Notes: generated from the sequence alone by a model not told the origin. DNA of 36,955 nt from an uncultured Collinsella sp. (GCA_958431945.1 CAUASQ010000001.1:1-36955); one strand, 5' to 3'. Numbered from the stretch's first letter, positions 1 through 8,139 are shown. Translations and numbers: made by a program.

Positions 1-478
1 TGCCGACGGCGGCCTGCCAGCCGACGTTGGAGACGTGGGCCTCGACGGATATGGCGTCGGCGCCGAGGGGCTCGCCGGTCGAGGCGTCGGACAGGACGAG
101 GCGCAGCGCCTCGAGGGGGAGCCCCCTGCCGGTCGTGCCGGCGACCTCGCCGCCGGCGACGGCGCCCATCCAGCCGATATTGGAGACGTGGGCCGAGTAT
201 GAGAGCGAGACGGGCGCGGCCGCCTCGGACCGGGCGGGCTCCGCCTGGGCGCCGTCGGCCTGCGAGGCCTCGGGCTGGGAGGCGTCGGCCTGCGCGGGCT
301 GGGCGGCGTCGGCCTGGGCGGCGGGACCCCCGTCGGCGGGCTGGGCCCCGGCGGCCGGGGCCTGCGCGTCGCCCGGGGCGGCGGGGGCGGCGTAGGCCGC
401 GGGCCCGCACAGGGCCAGGGCGGCCGCGACCGCCAGCGCGGCGGCGGCACCGGAAATTCGTTTCGTGGAGCGTCTCAT
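1..478 (-). CDS. ChW-repeat surface protein, second tandem copy (N-terminal part, cut by window edge)
   Basis: The first 159 codons of a secreted protein whose gene continues past the left edge. The visible part is identical to the start of the neighbouring gene at 566-3700. It has a basic N-terminus (MRRSTKR), a hydrophobic Ala/Leu-rich signal peptide ending near AYA-AP, an Ala/Gln/Asp-rich low-complexity linker to about residue 90, then one complete ChW repeat and most of a second (AHVSNIGW and AHVSNVGW cores). The start is the ATG at 478, preceded by AGGGGG about 8 bases upstream. It lies downstream of the full copy, 87 bases after that gene's stop, so the two may be cotranscribed. Whether its C-terminus matches the neighbour cannot be seen here. 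Confidence 0.85.
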   Translation of the reverse strand, partial: MRRSTKRISGAAAALAVAAALALCGPAAYAAPAAPGDAQAPAAGAQPADGGPAAQADAAQPAQADASQPEASQADGAQAEPARSEAAAPVSLSYSAHVSNIGWMGAVAGGEVAGTTGRGLPLEALRLVLSDASTGEPLGADAISVEAHVSNVGWQAAVG

Positions 479-540
479 GGAAAATCCCCCTAATCTAGCA
501 ACGGTTTCCAAGTCTACTAGATTGGGGGGACGGGAGCCAA
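1..540. repeat. Direct repeat, copy 1 (identical to 3223-3762)
   Basis: Reading base by base, positions 1-540 match 3223-3762 with no difference, an offset of 3222 bases. The repeat covers the 5' coding part of the ChW protein and 62 bases of leader. It stops sharply after GGGACGGGAGCCAA. It begins at the window edge, so its true length is unknown. This is the signature of a very recent tandem duplication of a 3222-bp unit (541-3762), gene conversion, or an assembly duplication. Confidence 0.95.
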
Positions 541-565
541 GCCGAAGAGGCTATTTAACCAGCAG

Positions 566-3500
566 CTATTTAATCAGACAAACGTGCTGGTTAATTTCAG
601 CCGGGTTCGAATAGTTATAAATGGACGAGATCTGATTAGCGGGCGACGAAGAGTGCCACATCTTATTGTCCCGAGGATTGTCACCCCAGAAAAATCCGAT
701 ATGACAATCGACGTTAGGAGCAGTCTTGAAGAAAATGACATCGCCCTTTCTTGCCAACCCACTATTCAGTAGATCCTGCACTTTGTTGAACTCATAAACC
801 TTTGAACCGGAATCGATCGCATAGCCGTAAAAACGCCACGCGTTGATATAACCACCTCCACCGGGGCCTCCGGCCCAAGGCGAATGGCTGTTATTTGCAG
901 CAACTGCCGCGAGATTACCGCCGCACTTCGACCACGCATGAGCGACAAAGCCAGTGCAGTTCATACCAGAATATCCATCCCAGCGTCTCTCCCCGTTGGG
1001 ATAGGTGCAAGTAGGAATAGAGAATCCAGTGGAATATGGAGTCCCGAGGTAGTAACCGTCATATTGATGCTGGGTAAGCCAAGTAACGAGCCTAATCCGC
1101 GGAACGCCAATCACCTTCTCGTCGGCTACATCCCTGTACGCGCCGTCCGTCGGGCCCGGGGCCGCCGAGCCCTTCGCGAGGACGCGGACCTGGAGCGCCT
1201 CTACGCGGTAGCCGATGCCGGTCGTGCCGGCGCGGGCCCCGTCGCTGGCCCAGCCGAGCCAGCCGTAGTCCTGCACGTAGGCGCGGTACCACACGTCGTA
1301 GTACTCGGAGAGGTCGCCGGTCAGGCGCATCTTCACGCACTCGACCGCCCTGCCCTGGCCGGTGGTGCCCGCCACGGCGCCGCCCGAGACCTCGTCCTGC
1401 CAGCCGACGCCGGAGACGTGGGCGCTGTAGGACAGGCCGCCGGAGACCGGCGAGGAGACCTCGGCGGCGATCGCCTCGACGGCGCGGGACTGGCCGGTCG
1501 TGCCGGCGGTGCCGCCGTTGCCGACGGCGGGCTGCCAGCCGACGCCGGAGACGTGGGCCCTGAGGCTGAGCGAGGGGACGGAGAGCTCGGCGGGGTCGCC
1601 CGTCGAGGGGGCGTCGCCGCCCTTCTCGACGAGGACGGCCTGGAGGGCCTCTGCCTGGACGCCGAGCCCCTCGGTGCCCGCGGCCTCGCCGTCCTTGGCC
1701 CAGCCGAGCCAGCCGTAGCCGGCCGCGTGGACGCGGTACCACACGTCGTAGCGCTCGGAGACGGGGCCGGAGAGGGACACCCTCACGGCCTGGACGGCGC
1801 GGCCCTGCCCCACCGTGCCGGCGTAGGAGGGGGCGGAGGCGGCGTCCTGCCAGCCGATGCCGGCCACGTGGGCCGCGACGGAGACGGAGCTCCCCTCGCC
1901 CGCCCCCTCGAGGGAGGCGCGCACGGCCTGGAGCGCGAGGCCCCTGCCGGTCGTGCCGACGTCCTCGCCGCCGCCCACCGCGGGCAGCCAGCCGCGCTCG
2001 GCGACATGGCCCTGCAGGACGAGCGACGGGCCGGAGGCGGCGCCGGAGACGTAGGCCCCCTCGGCCGGGCCGGGGGCGCCGGAGCCCTTCGCGACGAGGG
2101 CGACCTGAACGGCGGTGAGGCCCGAGGCGCCGGACTCGACGCCGGAGGGCTCGCCGGCGCTCGCCCAGCCGAGCCAGCCGCGCGCGGAGTCACAGGAGCG
2201 GTACCAGACGTCGTAGCGCTCCGCGAGGCCGCCGGACAGCTCGAAGCGGACGGCCTTGAGCTGGAGCCCGCCGCCCGAGGCGCCGAGCTGCGCCCCGTCG
2301 GAGCTGGTCTCCCCCTGCCAGCCGGAGCCCAGCAGCAGGCCGCGGTAGCAGACCGACCCGTCGGACTCGAGGTTGTCGACGGTCGCGGCGACGGAGCCCA
2401 GCACGGGCCCCCTCTCGGAGCCGAGCGTCAGGACCCCGCCCGAGAACGACGAGCCCGCCGGCGAGCCGGCGACGGAGATGGACGACCCGGACAGGCGCTC
2501 GCCGGCGCCGCGGAAGGCCCCGCCGGCCGGCCCCGGCGCGGCGCCGCCCTTGGGGACGAGCACGACCTGGACGGCCTGGACGGCCTTCGACAGGCCAACC
2601 GTGCCCGCGGACGCGCCGTCCTTGGCCCAGCCGAGCCAGCCGTAGTCGGAGCAGTGCACGCGGTACCAGACGTCGTAGGACGAGGCGGCCTCGCCGGAGA
2701 GCCTGAACTGGAGCGCCTCGACCGCTAGGGAGCGCCCGGTGGTGCCGGCGGTCCCCGAGGTCCAGCCCTGCCAGCCGACGTTCGAGACGTGGGCCCTCAC
2801 CTCGTGGGAGGAGGATCCGTGCCCGTACCCGGAGACGGAGCCCGAGAGGGCCTCGAGGGCGCGGCCCTGCCCGGTGGTGCCGGCGACGGCGCCGTCCGAG
2901 ACGGAGCCCTGCCAGCCGATGCCGGCGACGTGGGCGCGGTAGGAGACGGAGGGGGGCTCGGAGGACCTGTCGACGAACGGGGTGGCGGTGTCGCCCGGGG
3001 CGGGGTCGCCCTTGGGCAGGACCGCGACCTGGACGGCCTGGACGGCGCGGCCGTAGCCCGCCGAGCCGGCGTCGGCGCCGTCGCACGCCCAGCCCAGCCA
3101 GCCGAACTCGGCGGAGTGGACGCGGTACCAGACGGTGTAGCGGGCCGACAGCTCCCCGGACAGCCTGACCCTCAGGGCCTCGACGGCGCGGGACTGGCCG
3201 GTCGTGCCGGCGGTGCCGCCGTTGCCGACGGCGGCCTGCCAGCCGACGTTGGAGACGTGGGCCTCGACGGATATGGCGTCGGCGCCGAGGGGCTCGCCGG
3301 TCGAGGCGTCGGACAGGACGAGGCGCAGCGCCTCGAGGGGGAGCCCCCTGCCGGTCGTGCCGGCGACCTCGCCGCCGGCGACGGCGCCCATCCAGCCGAT
3401 ATTGGAGACGTGGGCCGAGTATGAGAGCGAGACGGGCGCGGCCGCCTCGGACCGGGCGGGCTCCGCCTGGGCGCCGTCGGCCTGCGAGGCCTCGGGCTGG

Positions 3501-3700
3501 GAGGCGTCGGCCTGCGCGGGCTGGGCGGCGTCGGCCTGGGCGGCGGGACCCCCGTCGGCGGGCTGGGCCCCGGCGGCCGGGGCCTGCGCGTCGCCCGGGG
3601 CGGCGGGGGCGGCGTAGGCCGCGGGCCCGCACAGGGCCAGGGCGGCCGCGACCGCCAGCGCGGCGGCGGCACCGGAAATTCGTTTCGTGGAGCGTCTCAT
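566..3700 (-). CDS. Secreted ChW-repeat protein with C-terminal NlpC/P60-like cysteine hydrolase domain
   Basis: A 1044-residue exported protein. A signal peptide (1-30) and an Ala/Gln/Asp-rich linker (31-90) precede about 14 ChW repeats (clostridial hydrophobic repeats with a conserved Trp). The repeats run in triads: two of the AHVxxxGW type, then one YDVWYRVH type with GWLGWA, closed by a KGxxAPGP linker. Five triads can be drawn; the first unit of the third is degenerate. The last 180 residues form a separate domain with GMNCTGF (Cys915) and DCHIGF (His1000), matching the Cys/His layout of NlpC/P60-type peptidases. Peptidoglycan or surface-polymer cleavage is therefore inferred. The ATG at 3700 has AGGGGG upstream and starts the signal peptide; an earlier start would add 11 residues before it. 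Bases 566-1110 are clearly AT-richer than the repeat region, so the gene looks mosaic. Confidence 0.85.
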   Translation of the reverse strand: MRRSTKRISGAAAALAVAAALALCGPAAYAAPAAPGDAQAPAAGAQPADGGPAAQADAAQPAQADASQPEASQADGAQAEPARSEAAAPVSLSYSAHVSNIGWMGAVAGGEVAGTTGRGLPLEALRLVLSDASTGEPLGADAISVEAHVSNVGWQAAVGNGGTAGTTGQSRAVEALRVRLSGELSARYTVWYRVHSAEFGWLGWACDGADAGSAGYGRAVQAVQVAVLPKGDPAPGDTATPFVDRSSEPPSVSYRAHVAGIGWQGSVSDGAVAGTTGQGRALEALSGSVSGYGHGSSSHEVRAHVSNVGWQGWTSGTAGTTGRSLAVEALQFRLSGEAASSYDVWYRVHCSDYGWLGWAKDGASAGTVGLSKAVQAVQVVLVPKGGAAPGPAGGAFRGAGERLSGSSISVAGSPAGSSFSGGVLTLGSERGPVLGSVAATVDNLESDGSVCYRGLLLGSGWQGETSSDGAQLGASGGGLQLKAVRFELSGGLAERYDVWYRSCDSARGWLGWASAGEPSGVESGASGLTAVQVALVAKGSGAPGPAEGAYVSGAASGPSLVLQGHVAERGWLPAVGGGEDVGTTGRGLALQAVRASLEGAGEGSSVSVAAHVAGIGWQDAASAPSYAGTVGQGRAVQAVRVSLSGPVSERYDVWYRVHAAGYGWLGWAKDGEAAGTEGLGVQAEALQAVLVEKGGDAPSTGDPAELSVPSLSLRAHVSGVGWQPAVGNGGTAGTTGQSRAVEAIAAEVSSPVSGGLSYSAHVSGVGWQDEVSGGAVAGTTGQGRAVECVKMRLTGDLSEYYDVWYRAYVQDYGWLGWASDGARAGTTGIGYRVEALQVRVLAKGSAAPGPTDGAYRDVADEKVIGVPRIRLVTWLTQHQYDGYYLGTPYSTGFSIPTCTYPNGERRWDGYSGMNCTGFVAHAWSKCGGNLAAVAANNSHSPWAGGPGGGGYINAWRFYGYAIDSGSKVYEFNKVQDLLNSGLARKGDVIFFKTAPNVDCHIGFFWGDNPRDNKMWHSSSPANQISSIYNYSNPAEINQHVCLIK

Positions 3701-3762
3701 GGAAAATCCCCCTAATCTAGCAACGGTTTCCAAGTCTACTAGATTGGGGGGACGGGAGCCAA
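3223..3762. repeat. Direct repeat, copy 2 (identical to 1-540)
   Basis: Second copy of the perfect 540-bp repeat, holding the start and leader of the complete ChW gene. To its right the sequence changes abruptly at 3763 into a glycosyltransferase-like fragment, whereas copy 1 is followed by the end of the full ChW gene. The junction at 3762/3763 is therefore one edge of the duplicated unit. Confidence 0.95.
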
Positions 3763-4020
3763 AGCATGATGGGCCGAACGGTTAGCCACAAGTTCACCTT
3801 CGGCGCCAATGGCCTCATCCGTATAACCATTGAGTTCCAGATGACCGACATCGATCCACACCCAGCCAACGCCCGAAACACCTGGCTCGCAGCACGCAAC
3901 GTTGCCTATAAACATGCTCTCCGTGTCCGCGGTATAAGAAGGCCCGCCCTGCAAAACGCACGGACAGGGCATAGCAACAGGCAACTCGGCGCAAATCGTT
4001 TGAGCAGGCGGCGCGCGGAA
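3763..4020 (-). pseudogene. Remnant of a gene start, probably an N-terminal glycosyltransferase module (copy A)
   Basis: Read leftwards, this stretch encodes MFIGNVACCEPGVS, then HLELNGY and EAIGAEGELVANR, and is cut at the ChW leader junction. The second remnant at 8357-8756 gives LFIDKVTYYESGVS and HLELDSFAVEAFGA. Both also share noncoding sequence to the right (GGGCCTTCTTAT and AAACGATTT). Two independently decayed copies of the same start show that this was once a gene. A short beta-rich module like this commonly precedes GT2 domains in large surface-glycan glycosyltransferases. Copy B is also joined to a glycosyltransferase tail. The glycosyltransferase identity is inference. Confidence 0.5.
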
Positions 4021-4030
4021 GGAGCGTATA

Positions 4031-4225
4031 AGGCGGTTTTCTGCTGGCTGTCAGCCGCGGCATCCTCACGGAAACCTAGTTGTCGCCGGAATTATAGTCC
4101 CCGGCGCGGACTCACCTTATCTCCCCTGTGCGGGCTCGATATCCTCTCGGATATCTAATCGTCTTGGACTTTAACCTGCCCAAGCACAGTACGGCTTTTA
4201 CGTGCCGCCACACGGAGCTTAGCTC
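4031..4225 (-). repeat. 195-bp structured repeat, copy A
   Basis: About 97% identical by eye to 9438-9633. Read on the minus strand it begins GAGCTAAGCTC and contains a chain of short perfect hairpins: a GGACxxx/GTCC stem around 4170-4190, GATATCC-GAGA-GGATATC at 4138-4155, and a CGCCGG/CCGGCG stem. GGCGG near its start can pair with CCGCC at its end, closing the whole element. It ends with AAAACCGCC, directly before the gene remnant at 3763-4020. Copy A has no terminator after it. It could be an RNA leader of the lost gene or a free-standing small RNA. Confidence 0.6.
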
Positions 4226-4372
4226 GTGGACTATTTTCTAAAATATAGACCTTCAAAGCAACTTGGGTTCAAGCACGGACAAACAAAACAGGCACTGAAT
4301 ACACGACTTGTTTATCAATAGCTATCAATCAAATGCGTTACCAGCAAATATCGTCTGTCTCATACGCTGCGA

Positions 4373-4378
4373 TACAAT
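4373..4378 (+). promoter_or_regulatory. Candidate -10 box of the solo DUF4869-like gene
   Basis: TACAAT in a block (CTGCGATA, then AATCAATCTCAC and AAATGC) that is conserved ahead of both DUF4869-like genes although the sequence further upstream differs. It would give a leader of about 35 bases. No clear -35 box is seen. Confidence 0.4.
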
Positions 4379-4420
4379 CAATCTCACCAAATGCTTAACC
4401 AGTAAGTCGAAGGGACCAAC

Positions 4421-4870
4421 GTGCTAACAATTCACTATGGTGATATGGAAAACGTTATCTATAATACGTCGGTTTACTTCGATAACATCTATTCGCCCGA
4501 ATGGTTTCAAGATGCTTTTGCGCAGAGAATTATTAAATCCATTGATAAGGGCGGCGTGGTTGGACCCGGCGCAATAAACACCAAGATCCTTGGCATTATC
4601 CCACCGGAAAGGCTATCGGGCGGAACTAAGACGCTGCTGCTCATGTACTTCATGCCTCAGAACATATACAACGCCACAACCTGTAGCGACAATTGCGCTT
4701 ACTGGATTCTGAGAATCGCCGCACAGCATGATCTGACAATCAACCTCTACCATCTGATGGATTTTGGTAACGGCAAGTTCACGGCAACCGTTGCAAACAC
4801 GGGTGACGTCGTTCACACGATGTTCGACCTTGTCCCTATAGCCGCAAAATGCCTAAGGGAGAACTACTGA
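4421..4870 (+). CDS. DUF4869-like protein, solo copy
   Basis: A 149-residue protein starting at GTG, with GAAGGG six bases upstream. It begins MLTIHYGDMENVIYNTSVYF and carries KILGIIPPE, SGGTKTLLLM, CGDNCAYWIL-like CSDNCAYWIL and NLYHLMDFG segments. I recognise this as the DUF4869 type found in Clostridia and relatives; its function is unknown. It has no signal peptide or membrane segment, so it is probably cytoplasmic. It differs from the paralogue at 9807-10256 at about 19 residues. That paralogue overlaps an ATPase-Toprim gene, but here the sequence diverges straight after the stop and no partner follows. It is therefore an orphan: either a spare antitoxin- or sensor-like part, or the survivor of a broken copy of the pair. 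Confidence 0.8.
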   Translation: MLTIHYGDMENVIYNTSVYFDNIYSPEWFQDAFAQRIIKSIDKGGVVGPGAINTKILGIIPPERLSGGTKTLLLMYFMPQNIYNATTCSDNCAYWILRIAAQHDLTINLYHLMDFGNGKFTATVANTGDVVHTMFDLVPIAAKCLRENY

Positions 4871-4964
4871 CACACCATTCGAAATCTAACAGTTTAGATA
4901 ACAGGTAATTACCGGGGGCCCTGCGGTCCCCAAATGCTATGCCCTTCCCAGCCAAACAGAGAAT

Positions 4965-5345
4965 TTGCCCGAGCGCCCACCCGGATCTTTGTTTGGCGAC
5001 AATCCTTCCATGTGGGCGTTCAGGCGGATGGGACAGATCCATATGGGAAGAGCGAACCCCTTCAGGGCGCTCGTGACGGGCCTCACCGCCGACGAGTTCC
5101 TGCTGCTCAGAGAAGCCGTCGACGAGAGGCGCTGCAGCGATGAGGTCGGCGCCGGCACGCTCGCCGAGGCCGCGAGGCCTATCGGCAGGACCCGAAGTGC
5201 CCGGGTTGCGGCGCCCGCAGCGCTTGGAGGGACGGCTCAGGAAGCTGCTGCCGAAGGGCCGGGAGCTCAGGTTCGACCGGCTCGCGCCGGCCGACCTCGC
5301 GCTCGCGATGTCGCACGTGGATAGGCGCGGGAGGGGCCGTTCGAC
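4965..5345 (+). pseudogene. Frameshifted transposase remnant, IS1595-like
   Basis: A GC-rich patch in an AT-rich setting. One frame reads NPFRALVTGLTADEF, LLREAVDERR. After a shift near 5180 the next frame reads YRQDPKCPGCGARSAWRDG, a zinc ribbon with CPxCG spacing as at the start of IS1595-type transposases. A third frame from about 5240 continues with RKLLPKGRELRFDRL and DLALAMSHVDRRG. The DDE catalytic part is missing and no terminal repeats were found. The fragment follows the solo DUF4869-like gene and may mark where its partner gene was lost. Family assignment rests on the zinc ribbon only. Confidence 0.45.
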
Positions 5346-5994
5346 TGAGCCTGGGAAGCGGAGCCGAGGGGCTGGCGAAGCACGGCCCCGGACCCGTCGA
5401 AACACATCCCCACCGTTCCTTCAACTGGGGAAGCGACGGCCCGGGGCCGCCTCGCACGGTCCAGGGCCGTTCGGCTAGGTGCGGAAACGCGCTATCCGTT
5501 CAAAGTGCTCGCTGGGGCTGAAAATCAACCTACAAAAACAAAGGCATTTGCGTATTCCGACCGAGAGAAAACGCGTCCACGTGTCATCTCATAGTCCGCG
5601 TAGGCACTTCCCTGTAGGCTTTTCTCTGTATGACGTTTATGAACGTTTCAGGCACCGCATGGTCCCGCGCTTAGTCTTTCCCTTAAATAAGCACTTCGAG
5701 TATAGCAAGAGATTTGCCAGCCTTCTTGCATGCTACTGGCAACACAGCTGTAGCGGATGTGATTTGCCCCCGGTTAACACCCTATTTCAACCTGCGATAG
5801 ATCATTCTGCCCCGAGACGTCTCGAGGCTGTTGACCATGCAGAGGGTTCCGAGGAAACCGTCAATTTATGGAACATATTATTTGTTATCCGCTAATAGTT
5901 GTACGAAATGCTGTATGCGTCTATACCAAATGGTAGACAAGTATTCGTTATAATTGAATCAAATTAATAGCTTTGGCAATTATAGGAGTTCGTT
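5346..5994. other. Stretch without a supported gene
   Basis: A 138-codon open frame lies at 5479-5895 on the plus strand. It starts with GTG, has no ribosome binding site, unusual composition and no recognisable motif, so I do not call it. The right end is AT-rich and holds the candidate promoter of the next gene. Confidence 0.5.
5949..5954 (+). promoter_or_regulatory. Candidate -10 box of the HEPN-like gene
   Basis: A perfect TATAAT about 40 bases before the start at 5995. A clear -35 hexamer at the right distance is not visible. Confidence 0.4.
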
Positions 5995-6501
5995 ATGCTG
6001 GAGTACATTGAAGATGCACGCAGAGCACTAAAAGCTAAAGCTTATTATTCAGCTCTATGTTTTTCTCTCACGCTGCCAGACGTCTGCGCTCAAGTCGAGT
6101 ATCCAAACGAAAAAACAGTAAGAGTTCGGTACAGCCGTTGGATCAACCAATTTGTTGACACTTCAGCTTTTATTCATGACCAAAGTATGCTAAACGGAAA
6201 TGATTTCGGAAAGTTCATCTATAAATTACGTTGCTCAATTGTTCACAGCGGCAATTTGGATCTCAATTTGAAATCTGGGCACGAAGTCAACTTCCAGCTA
6301 ATAAATCCAGACTTTGGAGACGGAAGGCCTTTAGCGATTAATATAGACGCTGACAATCCAATTATCGAATTACCCATTTGCGACCTAATCACTGAGCTAC
6401 TTGATAGCGTTGAAGACTACTATTCCTCGCAAAATGATAAGACGCAATTTGCAAAACACTTTGTTAACCTAATAGATCCATTAATTATTGTAAAAGACTA
6501 G
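5995..6501 (+). CDS. Small orphan HEPN-like protein
   Basis: A 168-residue soluble, AT-rich gene. The ATG at 5995 has TAGGAG about 6 bases upstream. The N-terminal half is helical (ARRALKAKAYYSALCFSL). It is followed by FIYKLRCSIVHSGN, where Arg79 and His84 form an R-x4-H motif like the active site of HEPN ribonucleases. HEPN proteins cut RNA in many toxin-antitoxin and phage-abortive systems, so a defence role fits this island. No antitoxin partner is adjacent: upstream is noncoding and downstream is a terminator and a glycosyltransferase fragment. The fold is inferred from one motif and helical content, so the assignment is moderate. Confidence 0.6.
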   Translation: MLEYIEDARRALKAKAYYSALCFSLTLPDVCAQVEYPNEKTVRVRYSRWINQFVDTSAFIHDQSMLNGNDFGKFIYKLRCSIVHSGNLDLNLKSGHEVNFQLINPDFGDGRPLAINIDADNPIIELPICDLITELLDSVEDYYSSQNDKTQFAKHFVNLIDPLIIVKD

Positions 6502-6507
6502 CCCGAA

Positions 6508-6545
6508 GGGCTAACGACTCGTCACCGTTACAGGCTCGTTAGCCC
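6508..6545 (+). terminator. Hairpin after the HEPN-like gene
   Basis: GGGCTAACGA (6508-6517) pairs perfectly with TCGTTAGCCC (6536-6545), with an 18-base loop, starting 6 bases after the stop. It is followed by C-rich rather than T-rich sequence, so it may stabilise the 3' end rather than act as a classical terminator. Confidence 0.5.
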
Positions 6546-6608
6546 CCCCTATTTCTCAATGTCTTTCATATCAACAGACGGCCAACTCCCGAAGGACATT
6601 TCAGCAAT

Positions 6609-6808
6609 CTAAAGCGCAAAGTACTCGCTTTCTGAGCTGAGGTTTGAGTTAAGCCATGGATCCTTGCCAACAAAGTACTCGGGCCAGCGTTGCATTAAGA
6701 GAGCCGGCTCGCACTTCCAGCGGCGCAGCTTTTCCTCATTGGCCTCTTCCCTGCCGCGCGAGGTGAACTCGTAGTGATACATCTCGGCATAGGGCGTAAA
6801 GATGGTGA
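6609..6808 (-). pseudogene. Glycosyltransferase 3' end, remnant 1
   Basis: Read leftwards it encodes FTPYAEMYHYEFTSRG, then EEANEEKLRRWK, a WPEYF segment and a final SSESEYFAL before TAG. This is the last 65 or so residues of the large glycosyltransferase at 11230-13716, with scattered changes. The match stops abruptly near 6808, where the remnant meets the end of the AAA ATPase gene. It has no start codon or catalytic region of its own, so it cannot work alone. Confidence 0.85.
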
Positions 6809-6825
6809 CGTCGTCCTCTCTCGAC

Positions 6826-7928
6826 CTAGAACCGTTCGAGAATCTCCTCGGCATTCTCTCGCAGATAGATATCTAGGTCCTGCACGGCAAACTGCACATA
6901 GCCTCTCTGTGGCGCCTGAATAACCTCTCTTTGTAGCAATTTTGCCCTAATAGAGCTGACCTCATTAGTCTTTTTACCCATGCGCCTAGCAATCTCGGAT
7001 GATTTGGACTGTTGTTTGTCCTCGCACATCGCCAAAAGGTATTTGATATCGTTAGGCCCCAGTCCAGAAATCGCGGGCTCGTGAACAACATCGTGAAAAC
7101 GAGCCTCTGCCAGCGCAATGCCTTCGGCAACATCGCGCTCGCTCACAATGGCACTTTTGGCACGATGCAAGTTGGCGCGCTGCCAAATGGAATATCCGAC
7201 CAGTTGCACCAGATAGGCATAGCCCTTAGTGGCCTTAGCGGCTCTCGACAGAAGATTGTCCTCTATGGTCAAACCAGTCGCGACAAAGCTATCGCCCATA
7301 GAGAGCGCTACCTCCACCTGGTTGATAGGCGCCAGATCTTCGGGGAGGGCACGACGCAAGAACGTAAGCGCCTTGCCGTTAATAAGATCCATAACGCCGG
7401 CGGGCAAGCCGGCAAAGGCAAGTGCGATATCTACTTTTCCCCTATCAAAAGCTGAACCGTAGACGCAATGGCACGCATATCGTCAATCGGAGCGTCCTGA
7501 ACTTCATCGATGGCAATAAAAAGACCCTCGGATGACTTCGCCGCCGAACTTAGCAACTTTCTAAGGCTCGACTCTTTGGGTGCAACATCGACTTTCGCAG
7601 AAACAAAGCCGGCGTTTACACCGACCGAAGCATTGGCCGCAAGGGAAGAATCAGCAACATGATCCTTCAAGTCCAGCAATAGGTTAGGGCCAGCAGAAAC
7701 AATAGCGGTCTTCCATCCAAGCTCTCGCGCACGATCCCTAAGATCGCAGAGCAAAACAGTTTTTCCGGAGCCCCTCGGTCCAGCAATACGCATGAGCCTC
7801 GCAGGTGCACCAATTCCCGCATTCAAACTCTCGGTAAACTCAAGGGCGATATCATCGCGACCAATTATGTGCGGAGGCTCAGCGCCGGCAGTGGGACGAA
7901 ACGGATTATGGAATGCTGTGGCGCTCAC
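6826..7928 (-). pseudogene. AAA ATPase with C-terminal winged helix, broken by a frameshift
   Basis: Two frames together encode one ATPase of about 365 residues. The first part (7928-7431, GTG start with AAAGG upstream) has Walker A GPRGSGKT at 50-57 and Walker B GLFIAIDEVQDA (Asp141-Glu142). It ends LLIGEK-stop. The second part resumes at once as VDIALAFAGLPAG, then carries an ARRMGKKTNEVSSIRAKLL helix-turn-helix and a C-terminal wing. Adding one A to the run at 7435-7438 restores a single frame. The family resembles the ORC/archaeal-type AAA proteins often seen in accessory islands; a precise role is unknown. The break could be a mutation, phase variation or a sequencing error. The downstream end abuts a glycosyltransferase fragment. 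Confidence 0.75.
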
Positions 7929-8139
7929 TTGTTTGCCTTTCTAGGGAATCGATTAATGGTCAATCTTAGCTTTAAAAGTTTATCGTAGACTATATCGAAT
8001 TATATCCAGTTGTATAAGTCTGTATAAACGTATCGCGGAAGTATCGAGCCATCGTGATGCATTGCAGCAAATCGCCTAGACGCTGCTTTCCTCTCAGCTC
8101 ATATCGAAAGTAAGTTGAGGACTTCCTAAAATCCATTTT
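7929..8139. other. AT-rich intergenic stretch
   Basis: About 210 bases with no gene. It contains a string of GTATAAGT- and TATATC-like AT-rich motifs between about 7980 and 8030 that could hold the promoter of the leftward ATPase gene, but no single box is convincing. Confidence 0.4.

Noticed and set aside
1140..3440. CRISPR-like array from the regular repeats in the ChW region
   Set aside because: The periodicity is that of coding repeats with an open frame; spacers are not unique and no cas gene is present.
884..3720. Long plus-strand open frames opposite the ChW gene, up to 614 codons
   Set aside because: They mirror the repeats of the real gene, have Gly/Ala/Arg-rich composition and no binding site; GC-rich sequence keeps antisense frames open.
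4031..4225. Structured repeat as a cobalamin, M-box, T-box or 6S RNA
   Set aside because: The conserved core sequences of these classes that I know are not present; left as an unassigned element.
5479..5895. Plus-strand frame of 138 codons
   Set aside because: No ribosome binding site, low-likelihood composition and no recognisable segment; left as noncoding.
7431..7442. Programmed -1 frameshifting in the AAA ATPase gene
   Set aside because: The run does not form a proper X-XXY-YYZ slippery heptamer in the reading frame, so a simple one-base deletion is more likely.
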